Of a stretch of DNA of 64,000 nt, positions 34,601-48,400 are shown piece by piece. Numbering within the stretch: position 1 is the first letter of the stretch; the number at the start of each line of letters is the position of its first letter. Under the pieces are notes generated by a model. That model was not told where the DNA came from. It saw nothing but the letters and a program-made list of their open reading frames with translations, and made no database searches. A program made the position numbers and the translations under genes. Origin of the DNA: Bubalus kerabau (taxonomy: Eukaryota; Chordata; Mammalia; Artiodactyla; Bovidae); contig NW_026577925.1 of assembly GCF_029407905.1 (NCBI RefSeq), positions 992,001 through 1,056,000 on the forward strand, in the 5' to 3' direction.

Positions 34601-37600
34601 GCCATAGCAGGCAAGGGCCTCATCTTGGGATGACGTTGGAAACACGTGGTTTTTCTCGAGTTGCGGCGGGATTCTCGAGTTACGAAGGGGATTTCTGGCT
34701 TCCTCTTGTGTTGGCCCAGGGAAGCCCAATCTTCCATTCGAGTTGCGAGGGAGAGCTGGGGGTTGCGCTCGAGTCACTGCAGGGCAAAAGAGACCTCATC
34801 CAGGCTTGTGTCTAGGACCTAATGTTCCTCTCAAGGGATGACTGGGATCTTGAGGTTGCATTCCAGACTCACCCGGGAGTCAGGCGTCATCTCGAGGGGA
34901 AACAAAGGACTTCTCTCTCTTCTCGAGTCGCGACGGGTATTTCTTGGAGCCCACTGAGTGGACTAAAGGGAGTCAAGCCTCCTCTGGAGTTTGGAGAGAG
35001 GACTCGGGATTGCACTCCAGGACATGCAGGAAAAGAAGGCCCTCATCTCACGATGACGGGGGGTCTCGGTGGTTTTACCGAGCTGCAGCGCCTGTGTTGG
35101 TTTCTCAGGAGGTACGACGGGGAGCTCAGGGAGCCTCTTATGTGGCGCCAGGGAAGTTAGGTCTCGATGCCTGTGGCGAGGGGGAGTGCGTCATTGCTCT
35201 CGAGTCATGGTAGGGGAATCAGGCCTCTAGACGCGTTAAAGAAGGACTCTCAAGATCTCTCTCGGGTCTTGGCAAGAATACCTGGGTTCCCTCGACTTGT
35301 GCCAGTGACCGCAGAGAGCTTCTGAGGGTGCCTCTGAGAAGTCAGGGAAACTGTGGAGTTGGGAGGGGCCTCTTGGGACTCCACTGGGTATGGCGCAATG
35401 AAAGAGGGCCTCATTTCGAGTTGATGCAGGAACGTCAGGTTTCATCTACATTTCTGACTCCGATCGCACGGTCCTTGCAGAGTTGGGAAAGGAGAGTCAG
35501 GCCTTCTCTTGTGCGGAGGAACGGAACTCCGCATGCCTCTCTAGTTCTTCAAGGGATGACAGGACACTTGTCGATCTGTGTTTGGAATCTGCGTGTTTTT
35601 CCGTACTATGCATGGGGATGTCAGTACCCCTTCGTGTTGTGCATTCATCCACAGGTTTGCTTTCGAAGAGGTGCCCGGGCATCGGGTTCTTATTAAGAGC
35701 GGACCGGGAAATCGGGGTCTTTCAGCATGTGGCACCACCCACCAGGCTACGTCTCGAATTTCCTAGTGAGACCGGCCTCATCCTTAGGTGCGCCGGGAAG
35801 GTCGGAAGCCCTTGCAGACAAAGCAGGGGAATCGACCCTCCTGTCTCGATCAGGAGGGGAGAAGGTGCACAGATGAGGTGATGCCGGGAACCTTGGTGTT
35901 CCCCTCCAGTGAGACCAGTGTGTTGGGGAACTTTTGGGGTCGCATCAAAGGTGCCAAGTACCGTATCGCACTTCAAGATTGAACGTAAGACTTCTTTTGA
36001 GACGCTGTAGCGGCAATGGCCGCATCTTGCGATGAAGAGGGAACGACGTGGTTTTTCTCGAGTTGTGGCGGGATTCTTGAGTTACAACGGGAAATTCAGG
36101 CTTCCTCTTCTGTTGGCTCAGGGAAGTCCAGTCTTCCATTCGAGTTGCGAGGGAGAGTTGGGGATTGCTCTCGAATCACTGCAGGAAAAAAGAGACCTCA
36201 TCTAGGCTTGTGTCCAGGACCTAATGTTTCTCTCCAGAGGCGACAGGGATCTCCGGTTCGCATATCAGACTCACCCGAGGAGTCAGGCCTCGCCTCGAGG
36301 GGAAGGAAAAGACTCCGCTCTCCTCTCGAGTCGCGACGGGTATGTCTTGGAGTCCACTGAGTGACCAAAAGGGAGTCAAGCCTACTGTGGAGTTTGGAGA
36401 GAGGACTCGGGATTGCTCTCCAGGCCATGCTAGAAAAGAAGGCCGTCATGTCGCGAAAACGGGGGCGTCTCATGGGTTTTCTCTATCTGCGGCGCCAATG
36501 TGGGGTTTCTCACGAGGTATGACGGGGAACTCAGGGAGCCTCTCGTGTGGCGCCAGGGAAGTCAGGGCTTCATGAGTGTAGCAGAGGGAGTGCGTCATTG
36601 CCCTCGAGTCATGGTAGGGGAATCAGGCCTCAAAGCGCGTTGAAGAAGGACTCTTGAGTTCTTTCTATGGTGGCGGCAGTAAACCCTGGGTTCACTCGAA
36701 TTGTGCTGGTGACCTCAGGGAGCTTCTCAGGGTGCCTCTGAGAAGTCAGGGATACTGTGGAGCTGGGACGCGTCTCTCGGGACTCCACTGGGTTTCGTGC
36801 AATGGAAGAGGTCCTAATCTCGAGTGGAGGCAGGAACCTCAGCGTTCCTCTCGTGACTTCACTGGCGCTGGTCTGATTCGGATCGCAAAGTCCCTGCAGA
36901 GTTGGGACAGGAGAGTCAGGCATCGTCTTGTGTAGAGGAATGAAACCCCTCTTGCCTCTCGAGTTCTTCAGTGGTGACAAGCCACTTGTTGAGCTGTATG
37001 TGGAACCTGCGGGTTTTTCCAGACGATGCACGAGGGTGTCAGTGCCCCTTTGTGTTGTGCCTTCATCCACAGGGTTGCCTTCGAAGAGGTGTCCAGGCAT
37101 CGGGTTCTTATCAAGAGCATACCGAGAAATCATAGTCTTTTGGCATGTGGCACCACCCGCGAGCTACGTCTCGAATTTCCTCGTGAGACCGGCCTCATCC
37201 TGAAGTGCCCCGTGAAGGTCGGGAACCCCTTACAAACAAAGCAGGGAAAGTGACCCTCCTATCACGAACAGGAAGGGAGAAGGGGCTCAGATAAACTGGT
37301 GCTGGGAACCTCGGTGTTCACCTCGAGTGAGACTGATATTTCCGGAAACTTTTGGGGTCACATCAAGGGTGTCAAGTAACGTTTCGCACTTCAAGACGGA
37401 ACGTGGGACTTTTCTTGAGAAGCTGTAGCGGGCAAGGGCCTCATCTTGCGATGACAAGGGAACCAAGTGCTTTTTCTCGAGTTGCGGCGGGATTCTCGAG
37501 TTACGAAGGGGAATTCAGGCTTCCTCTTGTGTTGGCCCAGGGAAGTCCAATCTTCCATTCGAGTTGTTAGGGAGAGCGGGGGATTGCTCTCGAGTTACAG

Positions 37601-40600
37601 AAGGGCAAAAGAGACCTCATCTAGAATTGTTTCCAGGACCTAATGTTCCTCTCCAGGGGAGACAGGGATCTCGGGGTTGCATTCCAGACCCACCTGGTGA
37701 GTCAGGCCTTGTCTCGAGGGGAAGCAAAGGACTCCATTCTCCTCTCGAGTCGCGACGGGTATCTCTTGGAGCCCACTAAGAGGCCTAAAGGGAGTCAAGC
37801 CTCCTGTGGAGTTTGGAAAGAGGATTCGGGATTCCTCTCCAGGCCATGCAGGAAAAGAAGGCCCTCATCTCACGATGACAGGGGCATATGGTGGGTTTTC
37901 TCGAGCTGCGGCGTCATTGTGGGGTTTCTCACGAGGTACGACGGGGAGCTCAGGGAGCCTCTCTTATGGCGCCAGGGAAGTCAGGTCTCCATGTGCGTGG
38001 CGAGGGGGTGCCTGTCATTTCTATAGAGCCATGGAAGCAGATTCGGGCTTCAAGACACGTTGAAGTAGGACTCTCGAGGTCTTTTTCGCATTGTGGCAGG
38101 AAACCCTGGGTTCCCTCGACATGTGCCGGTGACCTCATGGAGCTTCTCCGGGTGCCTCTGAGAAGTCAGGAGTACTGTGGAGTTGGGAGGGGCCTCTCGG
38201 GACTCCACTGGGTTTGGTGCAATGGATGAGAGCCTCATCTCGAGTGGAGGCAGGAACCTCATGTTTCCTCTCCTGGGTTTCCTGGCGCCGGTACTGACTC
38301 GGATCGCAGTTTCCCTGCAGAGTTGGTACAGAAAATCAGGTCTCGTCTTGTGTGGAGGAATGGAACTCCACTTGCCTCTCGAGTTGTTCACGGGGTGACA
38401 GACCACTTGTTGAACTGTGTTTGTAACCTGCGGGTTTTTCTGGATGATAAACGGGGGTGTCAGTGCCCCTTCGTGTTGTGCTTTCATCCACAGGCTTTCC
38501 TTCGTAAAGGTGTCAGGGCATCGCGTTCTTATCAAGAGTAGACCGGGAAATCGGGGTCTTTCGGCTTGTGGCACCACCCACGAGGCTACGTCTCGAATTT
38601 CCTCGTGAGACCTGCCTCATCCTTAGGCGTGCTGGAAAGGTCGGGAACCCCTTCCAGACATAGCAGGGGAATCGACACTCCTGTCGCGATCAAGAGGGGA
38701 GAAGGAGCTCAAATGAAGTGGTTCCGGGAACCTCGGTGTTCCTTTCGAGTGAGACCGGTATGTCGGGGAATTTTGAGATTGCATCAAGGGTGCCAAGTAC
38801 CGTTTCGCACTTCAAGACAGAACGTGGGACTTCTCTTGAGTTGCTGTAGCGGGCAAGGGCCTCATCTAGCGCTGATGAGGGAACCACGTGGATTTTCTCG
38901 AGTTTCGGCGGGATTCTCGAGTTACGATGTCGAATTCAGGCTTCCAATTGTATTGGCCCAGGGAAGTCCAATCTTCCATTCGATTTGCGAGGGAGAGCTG
39001 GCGATTGCTCTCTAGTAACTGCAGTGCAAAATAGACCTCATCTAGACTTGTGTCCAGGACCGAGTTTTCCTCTCCAGGTGCGACAGGAACTCGGGGTTGC
39101 ATTCCAGACTCACACGGGGAGTCAGGCCTCGTCTCGAGGGGAAGCAAAGGACTCCGCTCTCCCTTCAAGTCCTGACAGGTATCTCTTGGAGCCAACTGAG
39201 AGGCCTAAAGAGAGTCAAGCCTCCTGTGGAGTCTGGAGAGAGGACTCGGTTTTGCTCTCCATGCCAGGCAGGAAAGAAGTCCCTCATCTCGTGATGACGG
39301 GGGCGTATCGTGGGTTTTCTCGAACTGCGGTGCCTGAATGGGGTTTCCGAAGAGGTATGACGGGGAGCTCAGGGAGACTCTCTTCAGGCGTCAGGGAAGT
39401 CAGGTCTCCATGCGCATGGCGATGGGGAGCGGGTCTTTGCTCTCGAGTCATGGTAGGGGAATCGGGCCTCAAGACGCGCCGAAGGACTCTCAAGGTCTTT
39501 CTCGGGTCGCAGCAGGAAACCCTGGGTTCCCTTGACTTGTGCCGGTGACCTCAGGTAGATTCTCAAGGTGCCTCTGAGAATTCAAGGATACTGTGGAGTT
39601 GGGAAGGGCCTCTCGCGACTCATCTGGGTTTGGTGCAATGGAAGAGGGCCTCATCTCGAGTTGAGGCAGGAACCTCAGGTTTCCTCTCCATTTCTAACTC
39701 AGATGGCAGGGTCCCTGAAGAGTTGGGACAGGAGAGTCAGGCCTCATCTTGTGTGGAGGAATTGAACTCCGCTTGCCTATTGAGTTGTTCATGGGGTGAC
39801 ATTCCACTTGTCGAGCTGTGTGTAGAACCTGTGGGTTTTTCTGGATGATGCACGGGAGTTTTAGTAACCCTTCTGTTGTGCCTTCATCCACAGGGTTGCC
39901 TTCGAAGTGGTGTCCGGGCATCGGGTTCTTATCCAGAGCGGACCGCACAATCGGGGTCTTTCGGCATGTGGCACCACCCACGAGGCTACGTCTCGAATTT
40001 CCTCCTGAGAAAGGCCTCATCCTTAGGTGCGCCGGGATGGGCGGGAACTCCTTCTAGACAAAGCAGGGGAATTTACCCTCCTGTCGTGATCAGGAGGGGA
40101 GAAAGTCATCAGATGAAGTGGTGCCGGGAACTTCGGTGTTCCCCTCGGTGAGAACGGTGTGTCGGGGAACTTTTGGGGTTACATCAAGGGTGAAAAGTAG
40201 CATTTCGCACTTCAAGATGGAACGTGGGACTTCACTTGAGATGCTGTAGCGGGCCAGGGCCTCATCTTGGGATGACGAGTGAACCACGTGGTTTTTCTCG
40301 CATTGCGGCGGGAGTCTCGAGTTTCGACGGGGAATTCAGATTTCCTCCTGTGTTGGCCCATGGAAGTCCAATCTTCCATTCGAGTTGCGAGGGTGAGCTG
40401 GGATCCCACTCGAGTCACTGCGGGGCAAAATAGACCATATCTAGGCTTGTGTCCAGGACCGAATATTCCTCTCCAGGGGTGACAGGGATCTCGGGGTGGC
40501 ATTCCAGACTCACCCGGGAAGTCCAGCCTTGTTTCTAGAGGAAGCAAAGTACTCCGCTTTCCTCTCGAGTCGCGACGGGTACCTATTGAGCGCACTGAGT

Positions 40601-40736
40601 AGCCTTTGTGAGTCAAGCCTCCCGTGGAGTTTGGAGAGACCACTCGGGATTGCCCTCCAGGCCATGCAGTGAATGATGGCCCTCATCTCACGATAACGGG
40701 GGCGTCTCGTGGGTTTTCTCGAGCTGCGGCGCCAGT

Positions 40737-43700
40737 GTGGGGTTTCTCCCGAGGCACGACGGGGATCTCAGGGAGCCTCTTGTGCGGCGCCAGGGAAGTC
40801 AGGTCTCCATGCGTGTGGCGAGGGGCAGCGCGTCATGGCTCTCGAGTCACGGGAGGGGACTAGGGCCTCGAGACACGTATAAGAAGGACTCTCGAGGTCT
40901 TTCTCGGGGGGGCGGCGGGAAACCCTCGTTTCCCTCGCCTTCTGCCGGGGACCTTAGGGAACTTCCAGGGTGCCTCTGAGAGGCGAGGGATCCTGAGGAA
41001 TTGGTGGGGCCTCTCGGGACTGCACTGGGTCTGGCGCAACGGAAGAGGGCCTCACCTCGAGGGGAGGCAAGAACCTCAGGCTTCCTCTCCGTTTCGGACT
41101 CCGACCGCAGGGTCCCTGCAGAGTTGGGACAGGAGAGTCAGGCCTCGTCTTGTCTGAGGAAGGGAACCCCGCTTGCCTCGCGAGTTGCTCAGGGGGTCTC
41201 AGGCCCCTCGTCGAGCTGTGTGTGGAACCCGCGGGTCTTTGCGGACGATGCACGGGGGTGGCTGTGCCCCTTCGTGTTGTGCCTTCACCCACAGGGTTGC
41301 CTTCGAAGAGGAGTCCGGGACTCGGTCCTTCTCAAGAGCGGACCCGGGAATCGGGGGCGTTCGGCATGTGGCACCACCCACGTGGCTCGTCTTGAATTTC
41401 CTCGTGAGACCGGCCTCATCCTGAGGTGCGCCGGGAAGGCCGGGAACCCCTTCCAGACCACGCAGGGGAATCGACACTCCTGTCGCGTTCCGGAGGGGAG
41501 AAGGGGCTCAGAGGAAGCGGTGCCGGGACCCTCGGTGTTCCCCTCGAGGGAACCCGGCGTGTCGGTGAACTTGGGGGTCGCAGGAAGGCTGTCAGGGACC
41601 GTTTCGCCCTTCAGGGCGGAACAGGGGACTTCCCTTGAGACGCCGTCACGGGCAAGGGCCTCATCTTGCCAAGAGGTGGGAACCCCGTGGTTTTTCTCGA
41701 GTTGCGGCGGGAATCTCGATTTACGAGGGGGATCTCAGCCTTCCTCTTGGGTTGGCCTTGGGAAGCCCAATCTTCCCCTCGGGTTGCGAGGGAGAGCTGG
41801 GGGTTGCGCTCGAGTCACTGCAGGGCCCAAGAAACCTCACCTAGGCGTGTGTCCGGGACCTAATATTCCTCTCCAGGGAAGGCAGGGATCTCGGGGTTGC
41901 ATTCCAGGCTCCCCCGGGGAGTCAGGCCTCGTCTGGAGGGAAAGCCAAGAATTCCGCTCTCCTCTCGAGTCGCGACACGGGTCTCTTGGAGCCCCCTGAG
42001 CGGCCTCAATTGACCAGACTCCTCTTCCGTTTGGAGAGAGGACCCGGGATTGCTCTGCAAACCATGCAGGAAAAGAAGGCCCTCAGCTCGCGAGTACGGG
42101 GCCGTCTCAGGGGTTTCCTCGAGCTGCGGCACCCGTGGGGGTTTTCTCCCGAGGAACAACGAGAATCTCAGGGAGCCTCTCGTGCGGCGCCAGGGAAGTC
42201 AGGTCTCCATGCGCGTGGCGAGGGCGAGCGCGTCATGGCTCTCGAGTCGCGGGAGGGGACTAGGGCCTCGAGACGCGTTGAAGAAGGACTCTCGAAGTCT
42301 TTGTCGGAGGGCAGCGGGAAACCCTCGTTTCCCTCGCCTTCTGCCGGGGACCTTAGGGAACTTCCCAGGGTGCCTCTGAGAGGCGAGGGATCCTGTGGAG
42401 TTGGCGGTGACCCTCGGGACTCCGCTGGGTCTGGCGCAACGGAAGAGGGCCTCAGCTCGAGGGGAGGCAGGAACCTCAGGCTTCCTCTCCGTTTCGGACT
42501 CCGACCGCAGGGTCCCTGCAGAGTTGGGACAGGAGAGTCAGGCCTCGTCTTGTCTGAGGAAGGGAACCCCGCTTGCCTCTCGAGTTGCTCAGGGGATCTC
42601 AGGCCCCTCGTCGAGCTGTGTTTTCAACCCGCGGGTCTTTGCGGACTGTGCACGGGGTTGGCAGTGCCCCTTCGTGTGGTGCCTTCACCCACAGGGTTGC
42701 CTTCGAAGAGGGGTCCGGGCCTCGGGTCCTTCTCAAGAGCGGACCGGGGAATCGGGGGCGTTTGGCATGTGGCACCACCCACGTGGCTCGTCTCCAATTT
42801 CCTCGTGAGGCCGGCCTCATCCTGAGGTGCGCCGGGAAGGCCGGGAACCCCTTCCAGACCACGCAGGGGAATTGACTCTCCTTTCGGGATCCGGAGGGGA
42901 GAAGGGGCTCAGATGACAGGGTGGCGGGACCCTCGGTGTTCCCCTCGAGGGAACCCGGCATGTTGGGAACTTTTGGGTGTCGCAGGAAGGCTGTCAGGGA
43001 CCGCTTCGCCCTTCAGGGCGGAACAGGGGACTTCCCTTGAGTCGCCGTCACGGGCAAGGGCCTCATCTTGCCAAGAGGTGAGAACCACGTGGTTTTTCTC
43101 GAGTTGCAGCGGGATTCTCGTGTTACGACAGGGGATTACAGGCTTCCTCTTTTGTCATCCCTGGGTAGCCCAACCTTCTATTCTAGTGCGAGGGAAAGCT
43201 GGGGGTTGCGCTCGAGTCACTGCAGGGCCAAAGAGACCTCATCTAGGCGTGTGTCCAGGACCTAATGCTCCTCTCCAGGGAAGACAAGGATCTCGGGGTT
43301 GCATCCCATGCTCCCCCGGGGAGTCAGGCCTCGCCTCGAGGGGAATCAAAGGACTCCGCTCTCCTCCCGAGTCGCGACGCTGATATCTTGGTGCCCCCTG
43401 AGTGGCCTCAAGGGAGTCCAGCCTCCTCTTCACTTTTGAGAAAGGACTCGTGATTGCTCTCCAGGCCAGGCAGGAAAAGAAGGCCCTCACCTCGCGAGGA
43501 CGGGGGCATCTCAGGGGTTTCCTCGAGCTGCGGCACCCGTGGGGGTTTTCTCCCGAGGCACGACGAGGATCTCAGGGAGCCTCTCGTGCGGCGCCAGGGA
43601 AGTCAGGTATGCATGCACGTGGCGAGAAGGAGCGCGTCATTGTTCTCGAGTCATGGGAGGGGACTAGGGCCTCAAGACGCGTTGAAGAAGGACTCTCGAG

Positions 43701-44050
43701 GTCTTTCTCGGGTTGCAGCGGGAAACCCTCGTTTCCCTCGCCTTCTGCCGGGGACCTTTGGGAACTTCCCAGGGTGCCTCTGAGAGGGAGGGACGCTATG
43801 GAGTTGGTGGGGCCTCTCGGGACTCCACTGGGATGGTCGCAATGGAAGAGGGCCTCATCTCGAGTGGAGGCAGGAACCTCAGGCTTCCTCTCCAATTCTG
43901 ACTCTGATCGTAGTGTCCCTGCAGAGTTGGGACAGGAGAGTCAGGCTATGTCTTTTCTGAGGAATGGAACTCCTCTTGCCTCTCGAGTTGTTCATGGGGT
44001 TTCAGGCCCCTTGTCAAACTGTGTGTGGAATCTGCAGGTTTTTCCAGACG
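40737..44050. repeat. CpG-rich satellite I subfamily block 2
   Basis: Same linked variants as block 1 (TTCTCCCGAGGCACGACG, CTTCAGGGCGGAACAGGGG, GCCGTCACGGGC). It includes the longest chance frames of the window (332 codons at 41001-41999 and 279 codons at 41986-42825), a consequence of rare stop codons in this GC-rich variant. It ends at the deletion junction near 44050. Confidence 0.75.
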
Positions 44051-44065
44051 ATGTCTTATCTTCCA
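44045..44065. other. ~500-bp deletion junction between monomers
   Basis: The sequence TTTTTCCAGACGATG, normally followed by CACGGGGGTGTCAG, jumps to TCTTATCTTCCATTCGAG, normally found ~0.5 kb further on. The landmark interval 43053-45357 is 2,304 bp, about 500 less than two monomers. It also marks a switch from the CpG-rich to the common subfamily. I see little homology at the join. Confidence 0.85.
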
Positions 44066-45446
44066 TTCGAGATTCGAGGAAGAGCTGGAGGTGCGCTCTA
44101 GTCACTGAAGGCAAAAGAGACCCCACCAAGGCTTGTGTGCAGGACCTAATGTTCATGTCAAGGGGCGACAGGAATCTCGGGGTTGCATTCCAGACTCACC
44201 CTGGAGTCAGGCCTCGTCTCGAGGGGAAGCAAAGGACTCTGCTCTCCTCTCGAGTCGGACGGGTATGTCTTGGAGCCCACTGAGTGGCTTAAAGGGAGTC
44301 AAACCTCCTCTGGTGTTTGGAGGGAGGACACGGGATTGCTCTCCAGGCAATGCAGGAAATGAAGGCCCTCATCTCCCGATGACTGGGGCGTCTCGTAGGT
44401 TTTCTCGAGCTGTGGCGCTAGTGTGGGGTTTCTCACGAAGTAAGACTGGGAACTCAGTGAGCCTCTCATGTGGTGCCAGGGCAGTCAGGTCTCTATGCAC
44501 GTGGTGAGAGGGAGCCCGTCATTGTTCTCGAGTCATGGTAGGGGAATTGGGCCTGAAAACGTGTTAAAGAAGGACTCTCGAGGTCTTTCTTGGGTTGCAG
44601 CAGGAAACCCTGGGTTCCATCGACTTGTGCCAGTGACCTCAGGAAGCTTCTCAGTGTGCCTCTGAGAAGTCAGGGTCACTGTGGAGTTGGGAGGGGCCTC
44701 TCGGAACTCCACTGGGTTTGGTGCAATGGAAGAGGGCCTCATGACAAGTTGAGGCAGGAACCACAGGGTTCCTCTCCTGGCTTCGAATGCGCCGGATCTG
44801 ACTCGGATCGCAGAGTCCCTGCAGAGTTGGGACAGGAGAGTCAGGCCTCGTCTTGTGTGGAGGACTGGAACTCCGCTTGACTCTCGCGTTGTTCATGGGG
44901 TGACAGGCCACTTGTCGATTTGTATGTGGAACTTGCGGGTTTTTCTGGACGATGCACTGGGGTGTCACTGCCCCTTCGTGTTGTGCCTTGTTCCACAGGA
45001 TTGCCTTCGAGTTGGGTTCTGCCATCGGGTTCTTATCAAGAGCGGACCAGGGAATCGGGGTCTTTTGGCATGCCGCACCACCCACGAGGCTATGTCTCGA
45101 ATTTCCTCGTGAGACTGGCCTCATCTTGATGTGCGCCAGGAAGGTCGGGAACGCCTTCCAGACAAAGCAGGGTATTCGAACCTCCTGTCGCGATCAAGAG
45201 GGGAGAAGAGTCTCAGATGAAGTGGTGCCGGGAACCTCGGTGTTCTCCTCAAGTGAGACTGGTATGTCGGGGAACTTTTGGGGTCACATCAAGGGTTCCA
45301 AGTAACTTTTCGCTCTTCAATACGGAACGTGGGACTTATCTTGAGACGCTGTAGCGGGCAAGGGCCTCATCTTTCGATGACGGGGGAACCACGTGGTTTT
45401 TCTTGAGTTGGGGCGGGATTCTCGAGTTACAACCGGGAATTCAGGC

Positions 45447-48400
45447 TTCCTGTTCAACTGGCCCAGGGAAGTCCAGTTTTCATTCGAATTGTGAGTTAGA
45501 ACTGGGGATTGCTCTCGAGACACTGCAGGGCCAAATAGACCTCATCTAGGCTTGTGTCCAGGACCTAATGTTCCTCTGCTGGGGCGAAAGCGATCTCAGC
45601 ATTGCATTCTCGACTCACCCGGGGAGTCAGGCCTCGTCTCGAGGGGAAGCCAAGGACACCGCTCTCCTGTCAAGTCGCGACGGGTATATCTTGGAGCTCA
45701 CTGTGTGGCCTAAAATAAGTCAAGCCTCCTGTGGAGTTTGGAGAGAGGACTCAGGATTGCTCTCCAGGCCATACAGCAAAAGAAGGCCCTCATCTCGTGA
45801 GGACTGGGGCGTCTCATGGGTATTCTCGAGCTGCGGCTCCAGTGTGGTGTTGCTCACGAGGTATAATGGGGAGCTCAGGGAGCCTCTCCTGTGGCGCCAG
45901 GGAAGTCAGGTTTCTATGCGCGTGGCTAGGGGGAGCGCGTCATTGCTCTCGAGTCATGGTAGGGGAATCGCACCTCAAGACGCGTTGAAGAAGGACTCTC
46001 GAGGTCTTTTACGGGTTGGGGCAGGAAACCCTTGGTTCCCTCGACTTGTGCCGGTGATCTCAGGAAGGTCTAAGGGTGCCTCTGAGAAGTCAGGGATACT
46101 GTGCAGTTGGGAGGGGTCTCTCGGGACTCCACTGGGTTCGGTGCAATGGAAGAGGGCCTCATCTCGAGTGGAGGCAGGAAACTCATGTTTCCTCTCCTGA
46201 CTTCCCCTGGGCCAGATCTGACTCGGATCGCAGTTTCGCTGCAGAGTTCGAACAGGAGAGTCAGGCCTCGTCTTGTGTGGAGGAATGGAACTCTGCTTGC
46301 CTATCCAGTTGTTCACGGGGTGACAGGTCACTTCTCGAGCTCTGTGGTACCTGCGGGTTTCTCCGGACGATACCCAGGGGTGTCAGTGCCCCTAAGTGTT
46401 GTGCCTTCATCAAAAGGGTTATCTTCAAAGAGGTGTCCGGGCATCAGGATCTTATCAAGAGCGGACCGGGAAATCAGGGTCTTTCAGCATGTGTCACCAT
46501 CCACGTGGCTATGTCTCGAATATCCTCGTGAGACCGGCCTCATCCTGAGATGCACCGGGAAAGGTCGGAACCCCTTCAAGACAAAACAGGGGAATCGACC
46601 CTCCTGTCGCGATCAGGAGGGGAGAAGGGGCCCAGATGTAGTGGTGCCGGGAACCTCGGTGTTCTCGAGTCAGACTGGTGTGTCGAGGAACTTTTGAGGG
46701 CGCATCAAGGGTGCCAATACCGTTTCGCACTTCAAGACGGAACGTGGGACTTCTCTTGAGACGCTGTAGGGGGCAAGGGCCTCATCTTGGGGTGACGGGG
46801 GAACCACGTGGCGTTTCTCGAGTTGTGGCGGGATTCTCGAGTTTCGGCGGGGAATACAGTCTTCCTCATGTGTTGGGCCAGGGAAGTCCTATCTTCCATT
46901 CGAGTTTCAAGGGAGAGCTGGGGATTGCTCTCGAGTCACTGCAGGGCAAAATAGACCTCATCTAGGCTTGTGTCCAGGACTTAATGCTCGTCCCTAGGGG
47001 CGACAGGGATCTCGGGGTTGCATACCAGACTCACCCGGGGAATCAGGCCTCGTCTCGAGGGGAAGCAAAGAACTCCGCTGTCCTTTTGACTCGCGATGGG
47101 TATCTCTTGGAGCCCACTGTGTGCCCTAAAGGGAGTCAAGCCTCCTGTGGTGTTTGGATAGAGGACTCAGGATTCCTCTCCAGGCCATGCAGGAAAAGAA
47201 GGCCCTCATCTCGAGATGATGGCGGCGTCTCATGGGTTTTCTAGACTGCTGCGCTAATGCCGGGTTTCTGACGAGGTACGAGAGGGAGCTCAGGGAGCCT
47301 CTCGTGTGGCGCCAGGGAAGTCAGGTCCCCATGAGATGGCTAGGGGGAGCTCGTCATCGCTCTTGAGTCATGGTAGGGTAATCGGGCCTCAAGACGGGTT
47401 GAAGAAGGACTCTCGAGGTCTTTCTCGGGTCACTGCATAAAACCCAGGGTTCCCTTGACTTGTGCCTGCGACCTCAGGGAGCTTCTCAGAGTGCCTCTGA
47501 GAAGTCAGGGATACTGTGCAGTTTGGAGGGGCCTCTCGAGACTCCTCTGCATTTGGTGGAATGTAAGAGGGACTCATCTCGAGTTGAAGCCAGAACCTCA
47601 GTGTTCCTCTCCATTTCTGACTCAGATCGCAAGGTCCCTGCATGTTGGTACAGGAGAGTCAGGCCTCGTCTTTTCTGGAGGATGGGACTCCTCTTGCCTC
47701 TCGAGTTGTTCTCGAGGTGACAGGCCACTTGTCGAGCTGTGTGTGTAACCTGCCCGTTTTTCCGGATGATGCACAGGTGTGTTAGTGCCCCTTCGTGTTG
47801 TACCTTCATACTCAAGGCTGCCTTCCAAGAGGCGTCCGAGCATCGGATTCTTATCAAGAGCGGACCGGGAAATTGGAGTCTTTCAGCAAGTGGCACCACC
47901 CACAAAGCTACGTATCGAATTTCCCCATGAGACCGGCCTCATCCTGAGTTGTGCAGGGAAGGTCGGGCCCCCTTGCAGACAAAGCAGGGGAATCGACCCA
48001 CCGGTCACGATCAGGAGGGGAGAAGGGGCTTAAATGAAGTGGTGCCGGGAACCTCGGTGTTCCCCTTGAGTGAGACCGGCGTGTTGGGGGACTTTTGGGG
48101 TCGCATCAAGGGTGCCAAGTACCGTTTCACATTTCAAGACGGAACCTGGGACATCTTTTGAAACGCTGTAGTGGGCAAGGGCCTCATCTTGCGATGACGG
48201 GAGAACCACGTGGTTTTGCTCGAGTTGCGGCGGGATTCTCGAGTTATGACCGGGAATTTAGGCTTCCTCTTGTTGGCCTTGAAATCCAGTCTTCCATTCG
48301 GGTTGCGAGGGGGAGCTGGGGATTGCGCTAGAGTCACTGCAGGGCAAAAGAGACCTAATCTAGGCTTGTGTCCAGGATCTAACGTTGCTCTCCAGGGGCG

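Noticed and set aside
41001..41999. 332-codon plus-strand open frame
   Set aside because: It lies entirely in satellite I, overlaps other long frames on both strands, resembles no protein family I know, and is broken by stops or indels in the common monomers.
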